A stretch of 47,380 nucleotides of DNA from Ruminococcaceae bacterium D5. GTDB taxonomy: Bacteria; Bacillota; Clostridia; Oscillospirales; Ruminococcaceae. The stretch covers positions 1-47,380 of the forward strand of contig FORK01000018.1 of assembly GCA_900113995.1 (NCBI GenBank). The letters are read 5' to 3'. Both the position numbers and the translations under genes were made by a program. The notes beneath the pieces were generated by a model. It was not told where the DNA came from. It searched no databases and saw only the letters and a list, made by a program, of their open reading frames with translations. Below, piece after piece: positions 39,824 to 47,380 of the stretch. How positions within the stretch are numbered: position 1 is the first letter of the stretch; every line of letters begins with the position of its first letter.

Positions 39824-41209
39824 TCAACCGTTCGCGCCCCGGCGGAAGAGGGCGGAAACCGCCCGCTCCTTCCATGCGCTGTGGGGCGGATACCGCAGCG
39901 GCAACTCCAGCCGGGCGGGCTTGAGGAGCAGGCTGCGCGGATTTGAAAAGAGGTCGAAGGAGGCCTTTCCATGATAGCGGCCCATCCCGCTCATGCCCAC
40001 CCCGCCGAACGGCAGGCCCGCCGAGGCCGCATGAAGAATTACATCGTTGACGCATCCGCCGCCCGCAGAGGTTCCTCGCAGCACCCGCCGGATGCGGGCG
40101 GGGTCGCGGGAAAAATGGTAAAGGGCAAGCGGCTGCTCCCGCGAGCGGATCAGCGCGACCGCCTCGTCCAGAGTATCACAGACCAGTACCGGCAGAACGG
40201 GGCCGAAAATCTCTTCGCACATGCAGGGCGCGTCCGGCGAGACGGGATAGAGAAGGGTCGGCTCCATCCGCCGTTCCTGCGGAAAGACGCCCCCTCCGGC
40301 GATCACCCGCTCTCCTGCGATCAGCGCGGCAATCCGCCGGGTATGCTCCTCGGTAATGATCTGCGGCAGTGCGCCGGGCCGGTCATACCCCATCCGTCCG
40401 ATCTCCCTGCAAAGCGCCTCTGCCAGCCTGTCGGCCGCCGGCCGCTGCACCAGCAGATAATCGGGCGCCACACAGGTCTGTCCCGCATTGAGAAACTTTC
40501 CCCAGACAATCCGCCTTGCCGCTGATTCAATCTCCGCCGTCTCGTCGACAATGCAGGGGGACTTGCCACCCAGCTCCAGTACAACCGGGGTGAGATGCTC
40601 GGCCGCCGCCCGCATGACCCGCCTGCCTACCGGGGCGCTGCCGGTAAAGAAGATCAGGTCAAACCGGCCCGTCAGCAGCCGGTCGGAAACAGCATGCCCA
40701 CCCAGCACAGCCGCGGCCCATCCGGCGGGGAAAGAGGCGCGCAGCAGCCCCTCGAGCGCGCGGGCGGTGTTTGCCGTCCGCTGCGAGGGGCGCAGCAGCA
40801 CGCAGTTTCCCGCCGCCACCGCCCCCACCAGCGGCGCGAGGGCCAGCAGAATGGGATAGTTCCAGGGAGAAAGAATCAATACTACTCCTCGCGGCTGCGG
40901 GCAGACCGCCGCGCAGGACGGGAGGTTCCAAAGCCCGCCCTCCGCCTTTTGGGGTGCGGCCCAGTGCGCGAGATTTCGCAGCGCCGTATCGATCTCCTCT
41001 TGGACCTGCATCAGCTCACAGGTCACCGTATCAAAGGCACTGCGCCCAAAGTCGGCGCTGACTGCCTCGCAGAGCTCGGCTTCCCGCGCAATCAGCTCTG
41101 CCCGAAGGCGGCGCAGCGCGGCGGCCCTGCGGCCCAGCTCCAGCGTTTGGCCCCGATCAAAGTATTCCCGCATCGGCCCGGCCAAGGCCAGCGGATCCTG
41201 GTTGTGCAT
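39824..41209 (-). CDS. Aldehyde dehydrogenase (class 3 type)
   Basis: The 461-aa NAD(P)-dependent enzyme oxidises aldehydes to acids. The motifs are LILSPWNYPILLALAPLV, FTGSAPVGRRVMRAAAEHLT, the catalytic Glu in VLELGGKSPCIV, the catalytic Cys in FLNAGQTCVAPDYLLV, and EEIFGPVLPVL. Its length and C-terminal SGMGRYHGKASFDLFSN match the ALDH3 group, whose C-terminus is often membrane-associated. The start at 41209 has AAGGAA 7 nt upstream. It diverges from the amidase gene. Confidence 0.92.
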   Translation of the reverse strand: MHNQDPLALAGPMREYFDRGQTLELGRRAAALRRLRAELIAREAELCEAVSADFGRSAFDTVTCELMQVQEEIDTALRNLAHWAAPQKAEGGLWNLPSCAAVCPQPRGVVLILSPWNYPILLALAPLVGAVAAGNCVLLRPSQRTANTARALEGLLRASFPAGWAAAVLGGHAVSDRLLTGRFDLIFFTGSAPVGRRVMRAAAEHLTPVVLELGGKSPCIVDETAEIESAARRIVWGKFLNAGQTCVAPDYLLVQRPAADRLAEALCREIGRMGYDRPGALPQIITEEHTRRIAALIAGERVIAGGGVFPQERRMEPTLLYPVSPDAPCMCEEIFGPVLPVLVCDTLDEAVALIRSREQPLALYHFSRDPARIRRVLRGTSAGGGCVNDVILHAASAGLPFGGVGMSGMGRYHGKASFDLFSNPRSLLLKPARLELPLRYPPHSAWKERAVSALFRRGANG

Positions 41210-41294
41210 CAAAATTCCTTCCTTTCGAATGAATGAACGATTCCCGGCGGCGTCGCATAGCATGAAAGCAAAAGGCATCAAAGGAGGAAACACG

Positions 41295-41816
41295 ATGTCT
41301 CTGGCCGTCAAGAGCTATGACCGGCGCAGCGCGGCCGCCTACGCGCAGCGCTGGGCATACTTCCGCAATCCCGATTTTCTCGATTTCTCCGACCTCGGCG
41401 GGGACTGCACCAACTTTGCATCCCAATGCATCTACGCCGGGAGCGGGGTGATGAATTTCACCCCTACCTACGGCTGGTATTACCTGACCTCTTCCAACCG
41501 CACTGCATCCTGGACGGGGGTGCATTATCTCTATCAGTTTTTGACCAGCAACCAGGGCGTCGGTCCCTATGCAACCGAAACGGGACTGCTGCAGATGCGC
41601 CCCGGCGACATCATTCAGCTCGCCCTCGATGAGGACCGGTTTCAGCACTCCCCTGTTGTTGTGGAAATCCGGGGATTGATCCCCACGCCGGGTACCATCT
41701 ATGTCGCGGCCCACAGCTACGACGCCGACTGCCGCCCTCTGTCGAGCTATCCCTATCGCGATATCCGCTGCCTGCATATCGAAGGGGTCCGCTATAACAG
41801 CGGAGGCTCCCGATAA
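41295..41816 (+). CDS. Putative amidase (amidase_6 domain)
   Basis: The 173-aa protein consists of the putative amidase domain found in Firmicutes: YDRRSAAAYAQRWAYFRNPD, the likely catalytic Cys in GGDCTNFASQCI, and the His in RFQHSPVVVEI. Related domains occur in cell wall-acting proteins, but this one has no signal peptide. AAGGAGG is 7 nt before ATG at 41295. Confidence 0.85.
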   Translation: MSLAVKSYDRRSAAAYAQRWAYFRNPDFLDFSDLGGDCTNFASQCIYAGSGVMNFTPTYGWYYLTSSNRTASWTGVHYLYQFLTSNQGVGPYATETGLLQMRPGDIIQLALDEDRFQHSPVVVEIRGLIPTPGTIYVAAHSYDADCRPLSSYPYRDIRCLHIEGVRYNSGGSR

Positions 41817-41879
41817 GGGTTTCCAGTGCCATTATAACGCGGGAAGGGATACGGCGCAACGAAAAGGACTCGCCCGGAT

Positions 41880-41909
41880 TTGACATTTCCCGCCCCTGCC
41901 TTTTATAAT
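41880..41909 (+). promoter_or_regulatory. Promoter of the lipid kinase gene
   Basis: Perfect TTGACA (41880-41885) and perfect TATAAT (41904-41909) are separated by 18 bp. The start codon is only about 25 bp downstream. Confidence 0.88.
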
Positions 41910-41934
41910 AAGCGGAAGAAGGGGGCGGGACCCG

Positions 41935-42885
41935 GTGCGTCATCTTTTTCTAATTAACCCGGCCGCCGGAAAATACAACCGGACAGCCATGCTTACCGAA
42001 CAGATTCGCGCGGTTTTTTCTGTGCGCGGAGAACCTTTTGAAATCGAGATCACCGCGCGCCCCGGACATGCCGAGACGCTGGCGCGCCGTGCCGCCGAAG
42101 ACGGGATTCCCACCGTTCTCTATGTCTGCGGCGGAGACGGCACCCTCGGGGAGGCCGCACAGGCGCTGCCGGGCCATCCGCAGCTGGCGCTTGCGCCGGT
42201 TCCGACCGGCACCGGCAACGACTTTATCCGCAGCTTCGGCGGGGAGGCGCAAAAACGCTTCTGCGATCTGGCGGCGCTCGCCGCCGGACATATCGAGGAA
42301 ATCGATCTTCTTCGGGCGGGCGGCCGGATCAGCCTGAACATCGCCTCCTGCGGACTCGACGCCTCGATCGCCCAGGGCGTCGCCGGATTGAAACGGATTC
42401 CCGCAGTCAGCGGCGCTATGGCCTATCAGCTTTCGGCGGCTCTCTGCCTGATGACCTCACTGCACCACCGTTACCGGTTCCTGATCGATGGGGAGCCGGG
42501 CGGCTCGGGAGATTATATCTTTGCCATTGCCGCGAACGGGCGGTATTACGGAGGCGGGTTTTACGCGGCGCCGCTCTCCGACCTGCAGGATGGCCTGATC
42601 GATTTTATGAGCGTCCCTGTCATGTCCCGCCTGCGGCTTCTGCCGATGATCGGTTCCTACCGCCGCGGGGAGCATCTCGACCGTTACCCGTTTCTCCGCC
42701 TGCGGCGCTGCCGCACCGTGCAGATCCTTTCGGATGACCCGGTGGGACTGAACCTCGATGGGGAGGTGTTCCGGGTCCGCGATCCTCTGATCGAGGTTCT
42801 GCCCCGGGCGGCGCGGCTTCTGCTTCCCGAAGGCTGCTCTCCCATGAAGAGGCGCGGCGCCGAAACGGCATCTGCCGGCGGATGA
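41935..42885 (+). CDS. Diacylglycerol/lipid kinase family protein (YegS/DgkB type)
   Basis: The 316-aa protein has the lipid kinase catalytic motifs FLINPAAGKYNRT, CGGDGTLGEA and PVPTGTGNDFIRSF. The late LDGEVFRVRDPLIEVLP is typical of the beta-sandwich domain. It probably phosphorylates diacylglycerol or a related lipid at the membrane. The start is GTG at 41935, with GGGGGCGGG before it. The last ~20 residues are basic. It is a single gene. Confidence 0.9.
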   Translation: MRHLFLINPAAGKYNRTAMLTEQIRAVFSVRGEPFEIEITARPGHAETLARRAAEDGIPTVLYVCGGDGTLGEAAQALPGHPQLALAPVPTGTGNDFIRSFGGEAQKRFCDLAALAAGHIEEIDLLRAGGRISLNIASCGLDASIAQGVAGLKRIPAVSGAMAYQLSAALCLMTSLHHRYRFLIDGEPGGSGDYIFAIAANGRYYGGGFYAAPLSDLQDGLIDFMSVPVMSRLRLLPMIGSYRRGEHLDRYPFLRLRRCRTVQILSDDPVGLNLDGEVFRVRDPLIEVLPRAARLLLPEGCSPMKRRGAETASAGG

Positions 42886-42964
42886 GCAAAAAAATTCCCT
42901 TTTCGCCGCTTTCTCGCACTTCCTTTCATTTTTTGCGGAAATCGTATTTTTTCGTAAAAAGCTC

Positions 42965-42993
42965 TTGAAATTTATTTGCCGTCCTGCTATAAT
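42965..42993 (+). promoter_or_regulatory. tRNA-Pro promoter
   Basis: TTGAAA (42965-42970), 17 bp and TATAAT (42988-42993) end 29 bp before the tRNA. Confidence 0.85.
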
Positions 42994-43022
42994 AATTGAG
43001 CTGTCTGAAATACGGTCGGCAT

Positions 43023-43098
43023 CTGGGTGTGGCGCAGATGGTAGCGCGCTACCTTGGGGTGGTAGAGGCCGCTGGTTCGAATCCAGTCACTCAGACCA
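43023..43098 (+). tRNA. tRNA-Pro (anticodon GGG)
   Basis: The acceptor CTGGGTG pairs with CACTCAG. The anticodon stem is CTACC/GGTAG with loop TTGGGGT, the T arm is GCTGG-TTCGAAT-CCAGT, and ACCA is encoded. Anticodon GGG reads CCC/CCU. An integrase fragment follows, so this tRNA is the likely integration site of a lost element. Confidence 0.95.
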
Positions 43099-43100
43099 AG

Positions 43101-43146
43101 GAAGCTCTTGAAAATGGCATCAAAATGCCATTTTCAAGAGCTTTTC
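43101..43146 (+). terminator. Terminator after tRNA-Pro
   Basis: AAGCTCTTGAAAATGGCAT pairs with its full inverse around a 4-nt loop, then TTTCTTTT. Confidence 0.92.
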
Positions 43147-43233
43147 TTTTGCCCAAATCTCATCTTCTAACCATATTTCTGCTGTTTTCTAACCAACTTC
43201 TAACACAAGATTTTTTTAACAACACCGGATTTT

Positions 43234-43845
43234 TTAGAGGTGGAAGGTTCCACTTAAATTTTCTCCCATGATTTTTTTGCGATTTTTGCTGATGTGAACA
43301 TAAATATCACCGGTTGTCTCAATTTTTGTATGCCGCAGCCACTCTTGGATATCTTTCAACTCCCAGCCTTTGTCATACAAAACACTGGCACAGCTATGAC
43401 GCAAGCTATGGAATTTCATTTTGGGAAGCCCACTCTTTTTTAACTGTGCCTGAAATGCTTTTGTAATATAATCAGACCGATAAGGAGTACCATCATCCCA
43501 GCAAAAGACATAATCCTTATCATGGTACTGATTTCCATAAAAACTTTTAAATTTTTGTTGCTGTTTCTTGATCTCCAACAAAATATCCCGTACTTCTGGA
43601 AGCAGATCAAAGGTAGCTTTGCTCGCCCTGGTTTTTGTCCTGCTCTTTTCTTCAATGGTTCTGCTTTTCACGATTACATCCCTGATTTTCAAGGTCATTT
43701 TTTGGAAATCAAGAGATGACCATTTAATTCCTATGATCTCGCTGCGTCTCAGCCCATAATAAAGGGTAATATAAACCAAAGGCTGCAATCTGTGCCCCTG
43801 AAAGGCTCGTAGAACTTCGTTCGCTTCTTCCGCAGTGAGATAGAC
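43234..43845 (-). pseudogene. Tyrosine recombinase/integrase, C-terminal fragment
   Basis: About 200 residues of the catalytic domain remain: YLTAEEANEVLRAF, YITLYYGLRRSEIIGIKW with the first catalytic Arg, SLRHSCASVLYDKG with the HxxR-type motif, and WLRHTKIETTGDIYVHIS with the final Tyr. The N-terminal arm- and core-binding domains are missing. The frame is cut at about 43845, where the IS256-type end begins, and continues only as antisense of that element. The 3' end faces tRNA-Pro, the usual orientation for an element integrated at that tRNA. It is a relic and almost certainly inactive. Confidence 0.88.
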
Positions 43846-44022
43846 TATTGTGTAAACCTTCGATGTGGTGTAGAATAGAAGCACCACATCGGAGGTTTTT
43901 ACTATGGGAAGAAAGAATCGGAGTCCCGAAGAAAACGAGCGCAGAGCAAAAATCCGTGAACTGCTGCAAGCCAGAAATATCAGCAGTATGGATGACATCC
44001 AGAATCTGTTCAAGGAAACCAT
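43838..44022 (+). mobile_element. IS256-family left end and transposase N-terminal fragment
   Basis: The end GACTATTGTGTAAACCTTCG (from about 43843) leads to an ATG at 43904 encoding MGRKNRSPEENERRAKIREL and SSMDDIQNLFKETIG. These match the first 40 residues of IS256-type transposases. After ETIG the frame changes to unrelated residues and stops at 44065. The insertion removed the 5' part of the integrase gene; the rest of the transposase is absent. Confidence 0.75.
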
Positions 44023-44125
44023 TGGTTTTATACAGGGATATACTCGGCGAAAATCCGACCGATGAACAGTTGAATACATTGCTGCCGTGGGCGAGTTCCC
44101 TGAATACTGCCACATATGTTTAATC
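44023..44125 (+). pseudogene. Transposase C-terminal scrap (IS66-like)
   Basis: A frame reads ENPTDEQLNTLLPWASS and, with one shift, FPEYCHI, resembling the LLPWxxSLPEYC tail of IS66-type transposases. It is fused directly to the IS256 fragment and is clearly non-functional. Family assignment is uncertain because so little remains. Confidence 0.35.
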
Positions 44126-44365
44126 CCACTTCGATCGAGGTAGTTTTTTGTGTTATGGGGCGGTACGTATGGTTATTGGGCGGATACTTTTATTCTCAAT
44201 TCTATCTGAACTACCTCACTGCCCAACACAAGCGAAGTGATGGGTCTCTTTCACGGCCGAGTTGTTTATTTTGACACAATCTATTCAGTCTATAAAATTC
44301 ATAAAGTCGACTATGACATTCTGAACTGCGCTAAATCAAGAAATATTAGAAAAGGAAAGTAGAGT

Positions 44366-45164
44366 ATGGAAAATTTATTCCCCCCCAATATTTAGAATTA
44401 ATTCCAAACAGGTAAAACTGAATAAGGATTTCTTTAAAGATCAAATTATTTTTCGTAACACGATAATCGGCTACGACTTGAAAAAACTATATTTTGAAGT
44501 TCCTCTGCAACTTGGGCAAGGATTACACAATGTTGAAAGAATTGGAGGTTATACTTATTATGGGGATCATTTTGATGCCAAATTTTGTGAATCTATAGGA
44601 AGGTTTTGTATAATTGGCGAAAATGTTACAATTGGCACCCACGAACACTGTGCGAATTCACTTACCGCTCATCCAATGTTTTTTTGGAGTACATCGCGTT
44701 TTCAGAATTTTCACGATTCAGTAAGCAAAGAATCGTGTCAGAAAAATATCGCTTTTCATAACAGATTATCTAAGAAATATAATAAAGGTAGAGTAATAGT
44801 TGGAAACGATGTATGGATTGGAAATGATGTCATTATTCTAAACGGAGTGAAGATTGGGGATGGCGCAATAGTCGGAGCTGGTAGTGTGGTAACTAAGGAT
44901 ATTGAACCGTATTCTATTGTTGCGGGCAACCCTGCAAAGTTAATAAGGAAAAGATTTTCGGATGATAATATCCAAAAACTTATAGACATTCAATGGTGGA
45001 ATTACGGACCTGCAATTTTAGATGGCATTTATCTTGGGGATATCAGTGAAGCGATTGAACAAATTGCCGAAAGAATTGATAGCGGATTCATGAAATATAG
45101 TTATAATACCTGGGAAATTGACGTAGAGAGTGGGTTAGCTAGTTTGCACACATCACTACTGTAA
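44366..45164 (+). pseudogene. Hexapeptide O-acetyltransferase with frameshift in a C7 tract
   Basis: The long frame (to 45164) encodes a CatB-related acetyltransferase: [65 protein letters not shown] and [17 protein letters not shown]. Its only 5' start codon is a TTG at 44478 with no ribosome site. An ATG at 44366 with AAAGGAAAG upstream encodes MENLFPP and hits TAG after seven Cs (44380-44386). Removing one C joins the frames without stops and adds 37 residues. The gene may be phase-variable, decayed, or miscalled in the tract. It is AT-rich compared with the chromosome, suggesting transfer. Confidence 0.75.
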
Positions 45165-45234
45165 AGAACCGGTATAGTACAATAAAACTTGTATCTGCCC
45201 AATAATTTACCGACTTTCCAATCATCAAAAGCAA

Positions 45235-45304
45235 TGCTAAAATACTCCAATCTGGCCTATAGACTTGGTTAGTCTTTGCTAGACCTTATTGGAGTGTTTT
45301 AGCA
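45235..45304. terminator. Long hairpin after the acetyltransferase
   Basis: A 17-bp stem (TGCTAAAATACTCCAAT with ATTGGAGTGTTTTAGCA, one G-T) has an inner AGACT/AGTCT stem and is followed by TATTTTATGG. It may be a terminator or a transposon end structure. Confidence 0.6.
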
Positions 45305-45369
45305 TATTTTATGGTTCTTGTGGAGATGCGGGATTATTGAGCGCAAAAGTTTTCTCCGTATCGGTAGGG

Positions 45370-45398
45370 ACAGGAGCGTGTCACGCTCCTGTTTTTTC
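45370..45398 (+). terminator. Terminator upstream of the IS200-type element
   Basis: ACAGGAGCGTG pairs with CACGCTCCTGT, then six Ts. It would insulate the transposase from outside transcription, as is common for IS200. Confidence 0.8.
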
Positions 45399-45412
45399 TC
45401 TGCTTTAGCAGG

Positions 45413-45440
45413 TATGTTAGGCGTCTTGCCGTCTAACATA
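45413..45440 (+). mobile_element. IS200/IS605 left-end hairpin
   Basis: TATGTTAGGCG and CGTCTAACATA form an imperfect 11-bp stem with a TCTTGC loop, about 110 bp before tnpA. Subterminal hairpins like this are the recognition sites of Y1 transposases. Confidence 0.6.
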
Positions 45441-45552
45441 CAAAAAGCCACCCGCTATGCGGGTGAGATTGAAGGCTTAAGCAAGGACAGCACCTTTCTG
45501 TTAAAATGACGAGTGTTCAAGCCGTCAAAAAGCAAAAGAAAGGTGATGTCCC

Positions 45553-46230
45553 ATGGCAGAAAGTTCAGCACATACAAAATGGCTGTGCAAGCACCACATA
45601 GTATTCACTCCGAAGTACCGGAGAAAGATTATTTACAATCAAATGCACGCAGATATACAACAGATCATACGGGATTTGTGTAAATGGAAAGGCGTTGAAA
45701 TTATAGAAGGGCATATGATGCCGGACCATATCCATCTGCTGCTCTCAATACCGCCAAAGTATAGCGTGTCAAGTTTTATGGGGTATCTCAAAGGGAAAAG
45801 TGCGATGATGATATTCGATAGACACAGCAATCTCAAGTATAAGTTTGGGAATAGAAGGTTTTGGGCAACAGGGTACTATGTAAGTGCCGTGGAACTTAAT
45901 GAAGCAACCATTGCAAAATACATCAGAAAGCAGGAAAAACAAGATCAGATTGAAGATGAGCTATACACAAAAGAATATGAAGACCCTTTCAAGGGTGTAG
46001 CTAAGGAATCAGTCCATAACAGCTTGAACAAAGTGAAAGCCAGCGTCATTCAGGCGCTGGCAGTGTTAAGCACTAAAAAGGGCTTTGTACCGGAAAACCT
46101 CTCAAAAGATACTGAAAATTTTCCTCTTGCATCGCTCGTCCCGCAGCCCGTAAAAGGAAAACTATCCTTCTATCGATCGGCTTCCTATCATCCAAAGGTT
46201 CTTGTTTGTTGCCCGCCCCGCAGCCCGTAA
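45553..46230 (+). CDS. tnpA: IS200/IS605-family transposase TnpA, extended into flanking repeat
   Basis: It is a Y1 HUH single-strand transposase. The metal-binding HxH is His59/His61 (PDHIHLLLSIP) and the nucleophile is Tyr123 (AKYIRKQEKQ); N-terminal HIVFTPKYRRK is typical. Normal proteins end near residue 148 (EDPFKG). Here the frame runs on to 225. Roughly the last 52 codons (from 46072) are the dispersed repeat read in frame, ending LVCCPPRSP. AAAGGTGATG precedes ATG. The active site is intact, but the tail is odd and could affect function. A hairpin GCCAGCG/CGCTGGC near 46040-46060 may be the right end. Confidence 0.85.
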   Translation: MAESSAHTKWLCKHHIVFTPKYRRKIIYNQMHADIQQIIRDLCKWKGVEIIEGHMMPDHIHLLLSIPPKYSVSSFMGYLKGKSAMMIFDRHSNLKYKFGNRRFWATGYYVSAVELNEATIAKYIRKQEKQDQIEDELYTKEYEDPFKGVAKESVHNSLNKVKASVIQALAVLSTKKGFVPENLSKDTENFPLASLVPQPVKGKLSFYRSASYHPKVLVCCPPRSP

Positions 46231-46420
46231 AAGGGCGGCCTGTGAGCCGCTCTTTCCTGCTCCGCCTGCCCGGCGCACCCGAGCGGAGAGCGGCACAGTA
46301 GAGGCCGCGCTTTTTAAGCGCGGCCTCTACTGTGGGAGAGAAACTGCCGGTTCTGCCGGAGAAGGCGCCCATAAAAGGTTTTCGCTTCCAACACCGGGTG
46401 AATCGGGCTGCCGCCGGACC
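46072..46420. repeat. Dispersed intergenic repeat, copy 8 (composite)
   Basis: The left part (AAAAAGGGCTTTGTACCGGA, CCTCTCAAAAGATACTGAAA, CCCGCAGCCCGTAAAAGG twice, GCCCGGCGCACCCGAGCGGA) has the orientation of copy 6. The right part (CGGTTCTGCCGGAGAAGGCG, GGTTTTCGCTTCCAACACCG) has the orientation of copy 1, so two copies seem joined. Its left edge abuts the IS200-type element. Confidence 0.65.
46294..46334. repeat. 19-bp perfect inverted repeat
   Basis: CACAGTAGAGGCCGCGCTT, three Ts, then the exact inverse. No T-run follows, so terminator function is doubtful. It lies at the junction of the two halves of repeat copy 8. Confidence 0.8.
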
Positions 46421-46560
46421 CCTTTCGATGACAGAGAACTGCTGCTTGGGCAGCATCGCCCGTTTACGGCCTGCGGAGAAGGTGATGCGGTCGGAATAGG
46501 GTGCGCTCTGAGACGCCCGCCGGTAATCGGCGCTGACGGGTTCTGCACAAGCGACCAGTT

Positions 46561-46590
46561 TCTCCTGCGGCTATGACTTGCCGCAGGAGA
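46561..46590 (-). terminator. Hairpin after the DUF4397-like gene
   Basis: TCTCCTGCGGC pairs with GCCGCAGGAGA 8 nt past the stop codon. There is no clear T-run. Confidence 0.55.
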
Positions 46591-46597
46591 CACCCAT

Positions 46598-47380
46598 TCA
46601 GGAATCCTCGACCGCCAAAAGTCCGATTGCATCCGGTGTGCTTCCCCGGCTCAGGACAAAGATGGTATAGGAGATATTGGATCGGACCGTCAGATAGAAG
46701 GAAACCAGCAGCTCGGAGAGCGGGTAAACCTCTGCGGAGTTATCTACCAGATCGATCACCCCGAGGTAGGGGGCGGCATACTGTCCGGTTTCCGCAAGGT
46801 AAAACTGGTAATCGCCCGGGCGGATTCGTTTGAAGGGGGTGCTCTCCCGGAAACGGACGTCGGTATAGATCATCCGTCCGTTGGCGAGCAAAAGGTCAAG
46901 CGGATTGGAGTTGTAGGCCAAATTGCAGAGACGCAGGCAGGAAAGATTTCCCGGATGCGGGCAGGAATCGTCGGTAATTTGTGTCAGATCGAGTCCGCTT
47001 GCCGTTTTGGTGACAGCAACTGTATATTGGCTGTCCGCCCGGAAAGGAAGCGATTTTTGCAGGTAGATATAGCCGTCCGGACCTGTCACCGTCACCGTCT
47101 GATAGCCATTGGTGACCCGGCCGTATGGGGTCAGCGCCCCAAAGCTCAGGCTGTTGACGATCAGGTTGTTGTTGAGAAAGACCCGGAATGGATTGTAGCC
47201 CTCCGCAGCATTGAGAAATCGGACGGCGGCGTTTCTTCCGGCAGTGCAGTAGTAACAGAGATTAGGCCAGCTGACAGAGGGGGGGCCGGGGTAGACAGGT
47301 CCTCCCTCGTCGGGATTGGGCAGCGGGATAACCGGGGTGGAGGCGTCCGGTCCGGGGTAGACGGGTCCTCCCTCGCCGGG
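46598..47380 (-). CDS. Proline-rich DUF4397-like protein (5' end outside window)
   Basis: The frame stays open from the right edge to the stop at 46598 (260 codons seen). The visible N-terminal part has a Pro/Gly-rich tract in which GEGGPVYPGP recurs after 22 residues (66 bp: about 47354 and 47288). Next comes CYYCTAGRNAAVRFLNAAEG, starting two related beta-rich segments (FRVFLNNNLIVNSLSFGALT; NLAYNSNPLDLLLANGRMIY). The pattern xVRFLNA...VFLNN is typical of DUF4397. Function is unknown; such proteins are often exported, but the N-terminus is not visible. Confidence 0.75.
   Translation of the reverse strand, partial: PGEGGPVYPGPDASTPVIPLPNPDEGGPVYPGPPSVSWPNLCYYCTAGRNAAVRFLNAAEGYNPFRVFLNNNLIVNSLSFGALTPYGRVTNGYQTVTVTGPDGYIYLQKSLPFRADSQYTVAVTKTASGLDLTQITDDSCPHPGNLSCLRLCNLAYNSNPLDLLLANGRMIYTDVRFRESTPFKRIRPGDYQFYLAETGQYAAPYLGVIDLVDNSAEVYPLSELLVSFYLTVRSNISYTIFVLSRGSTPDAIGLLAVEDS

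Noticed and set aside
43847-44115. Full-length integrase reading through to 44115
   Set aside because: Residues before about 43845 are antisense of an IS256-type end and transposase fragment, so the apparent N-terminus is artificial.

Overview
The window is chromosomal DNA of a high-GC, spore-forming member of the Clostridia. An Oscillospirales/Ruminococcaceae-type organism is the best guess. The reasons are the Clostridia-type sporulation genes (sipL, spoIVA, a tiny spoVM, CotF-like coat proteins), Gram-positive style promoters and Shine-Dalgarno sites, VanW and Dlt proteins, and a typical Firmicutes 16S 5' end. No species can be named from the sequence alone.

Layout. 1-184 is the 5' end of a 16S rRNA gene on the minus strand, with two tandem sigma-A promoters behind it. 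595-2694 is metA-azlC-azlD. 2741-6149 is a spore-coat assembly locus: a minus-strand pair (a 48-aa membrane protein and a 23-aa SpoVM-like peptide) diverges from sipL-spoIVA. After a 21-bp tandem repeat come folD, tRNA-Val, a histidine kinase/response regulator pair, a LysR regulator and two small coat proteins. 13679-22147 is one long minus-strand operon for phenylalanine and tyrosine synthesis: leader peptide, aroF, tyrA, aroB, aroA, aroC, pheA, aroE-aroK fusion, aroQ. 22538-29431 carries an HD phosphohydrolase, a membrane glycosyltransferase, a sigma-like protein, and a GntR/ABC ATPase/ABC permease operon. 29504-33220 holds pyruvate kinase, small genes, an 89-bp tandem repeat and a secreted protein. 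33463-39192 holds three UDP-GlcNAc-to-uronate sugar genes and a vanW-dltA-dltC operon. 39452-42885 holds a PQ-loop protein, an aldehyde dehydrogenase, a putative amidase and a lipid kinase. From tRNA-Pro (43023) to about 46420 is a degraded, AT-richer island with an integrase fragment, IS256 and IS66 debris, a frameshifted acetyltransferase and an IS200-type transposase. The window ends inside a proline-rich DUF4397-like gene.

Most notable system: the aromatic operon is preceded by a 39-codon leader peptide whose residues 10-21 are almost all Phe and Tyr. It is followed by a 13-bp intrinsic terminator and a 12-bp alternative pairing able to break that terminator. This looks like ribosome-mediated attenuation sensing Phe and Tyr (there are no Trp codons), and it matches an operon that makes only Phe and Tyr from chorismate. 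Other points of interest are the unannotated spoVM, a dispersed intergenic repeat family seen at eight loci, a C7-tract frameshift in the acetyltransferase, and a FolD that lacks the usual catalytic lysine.
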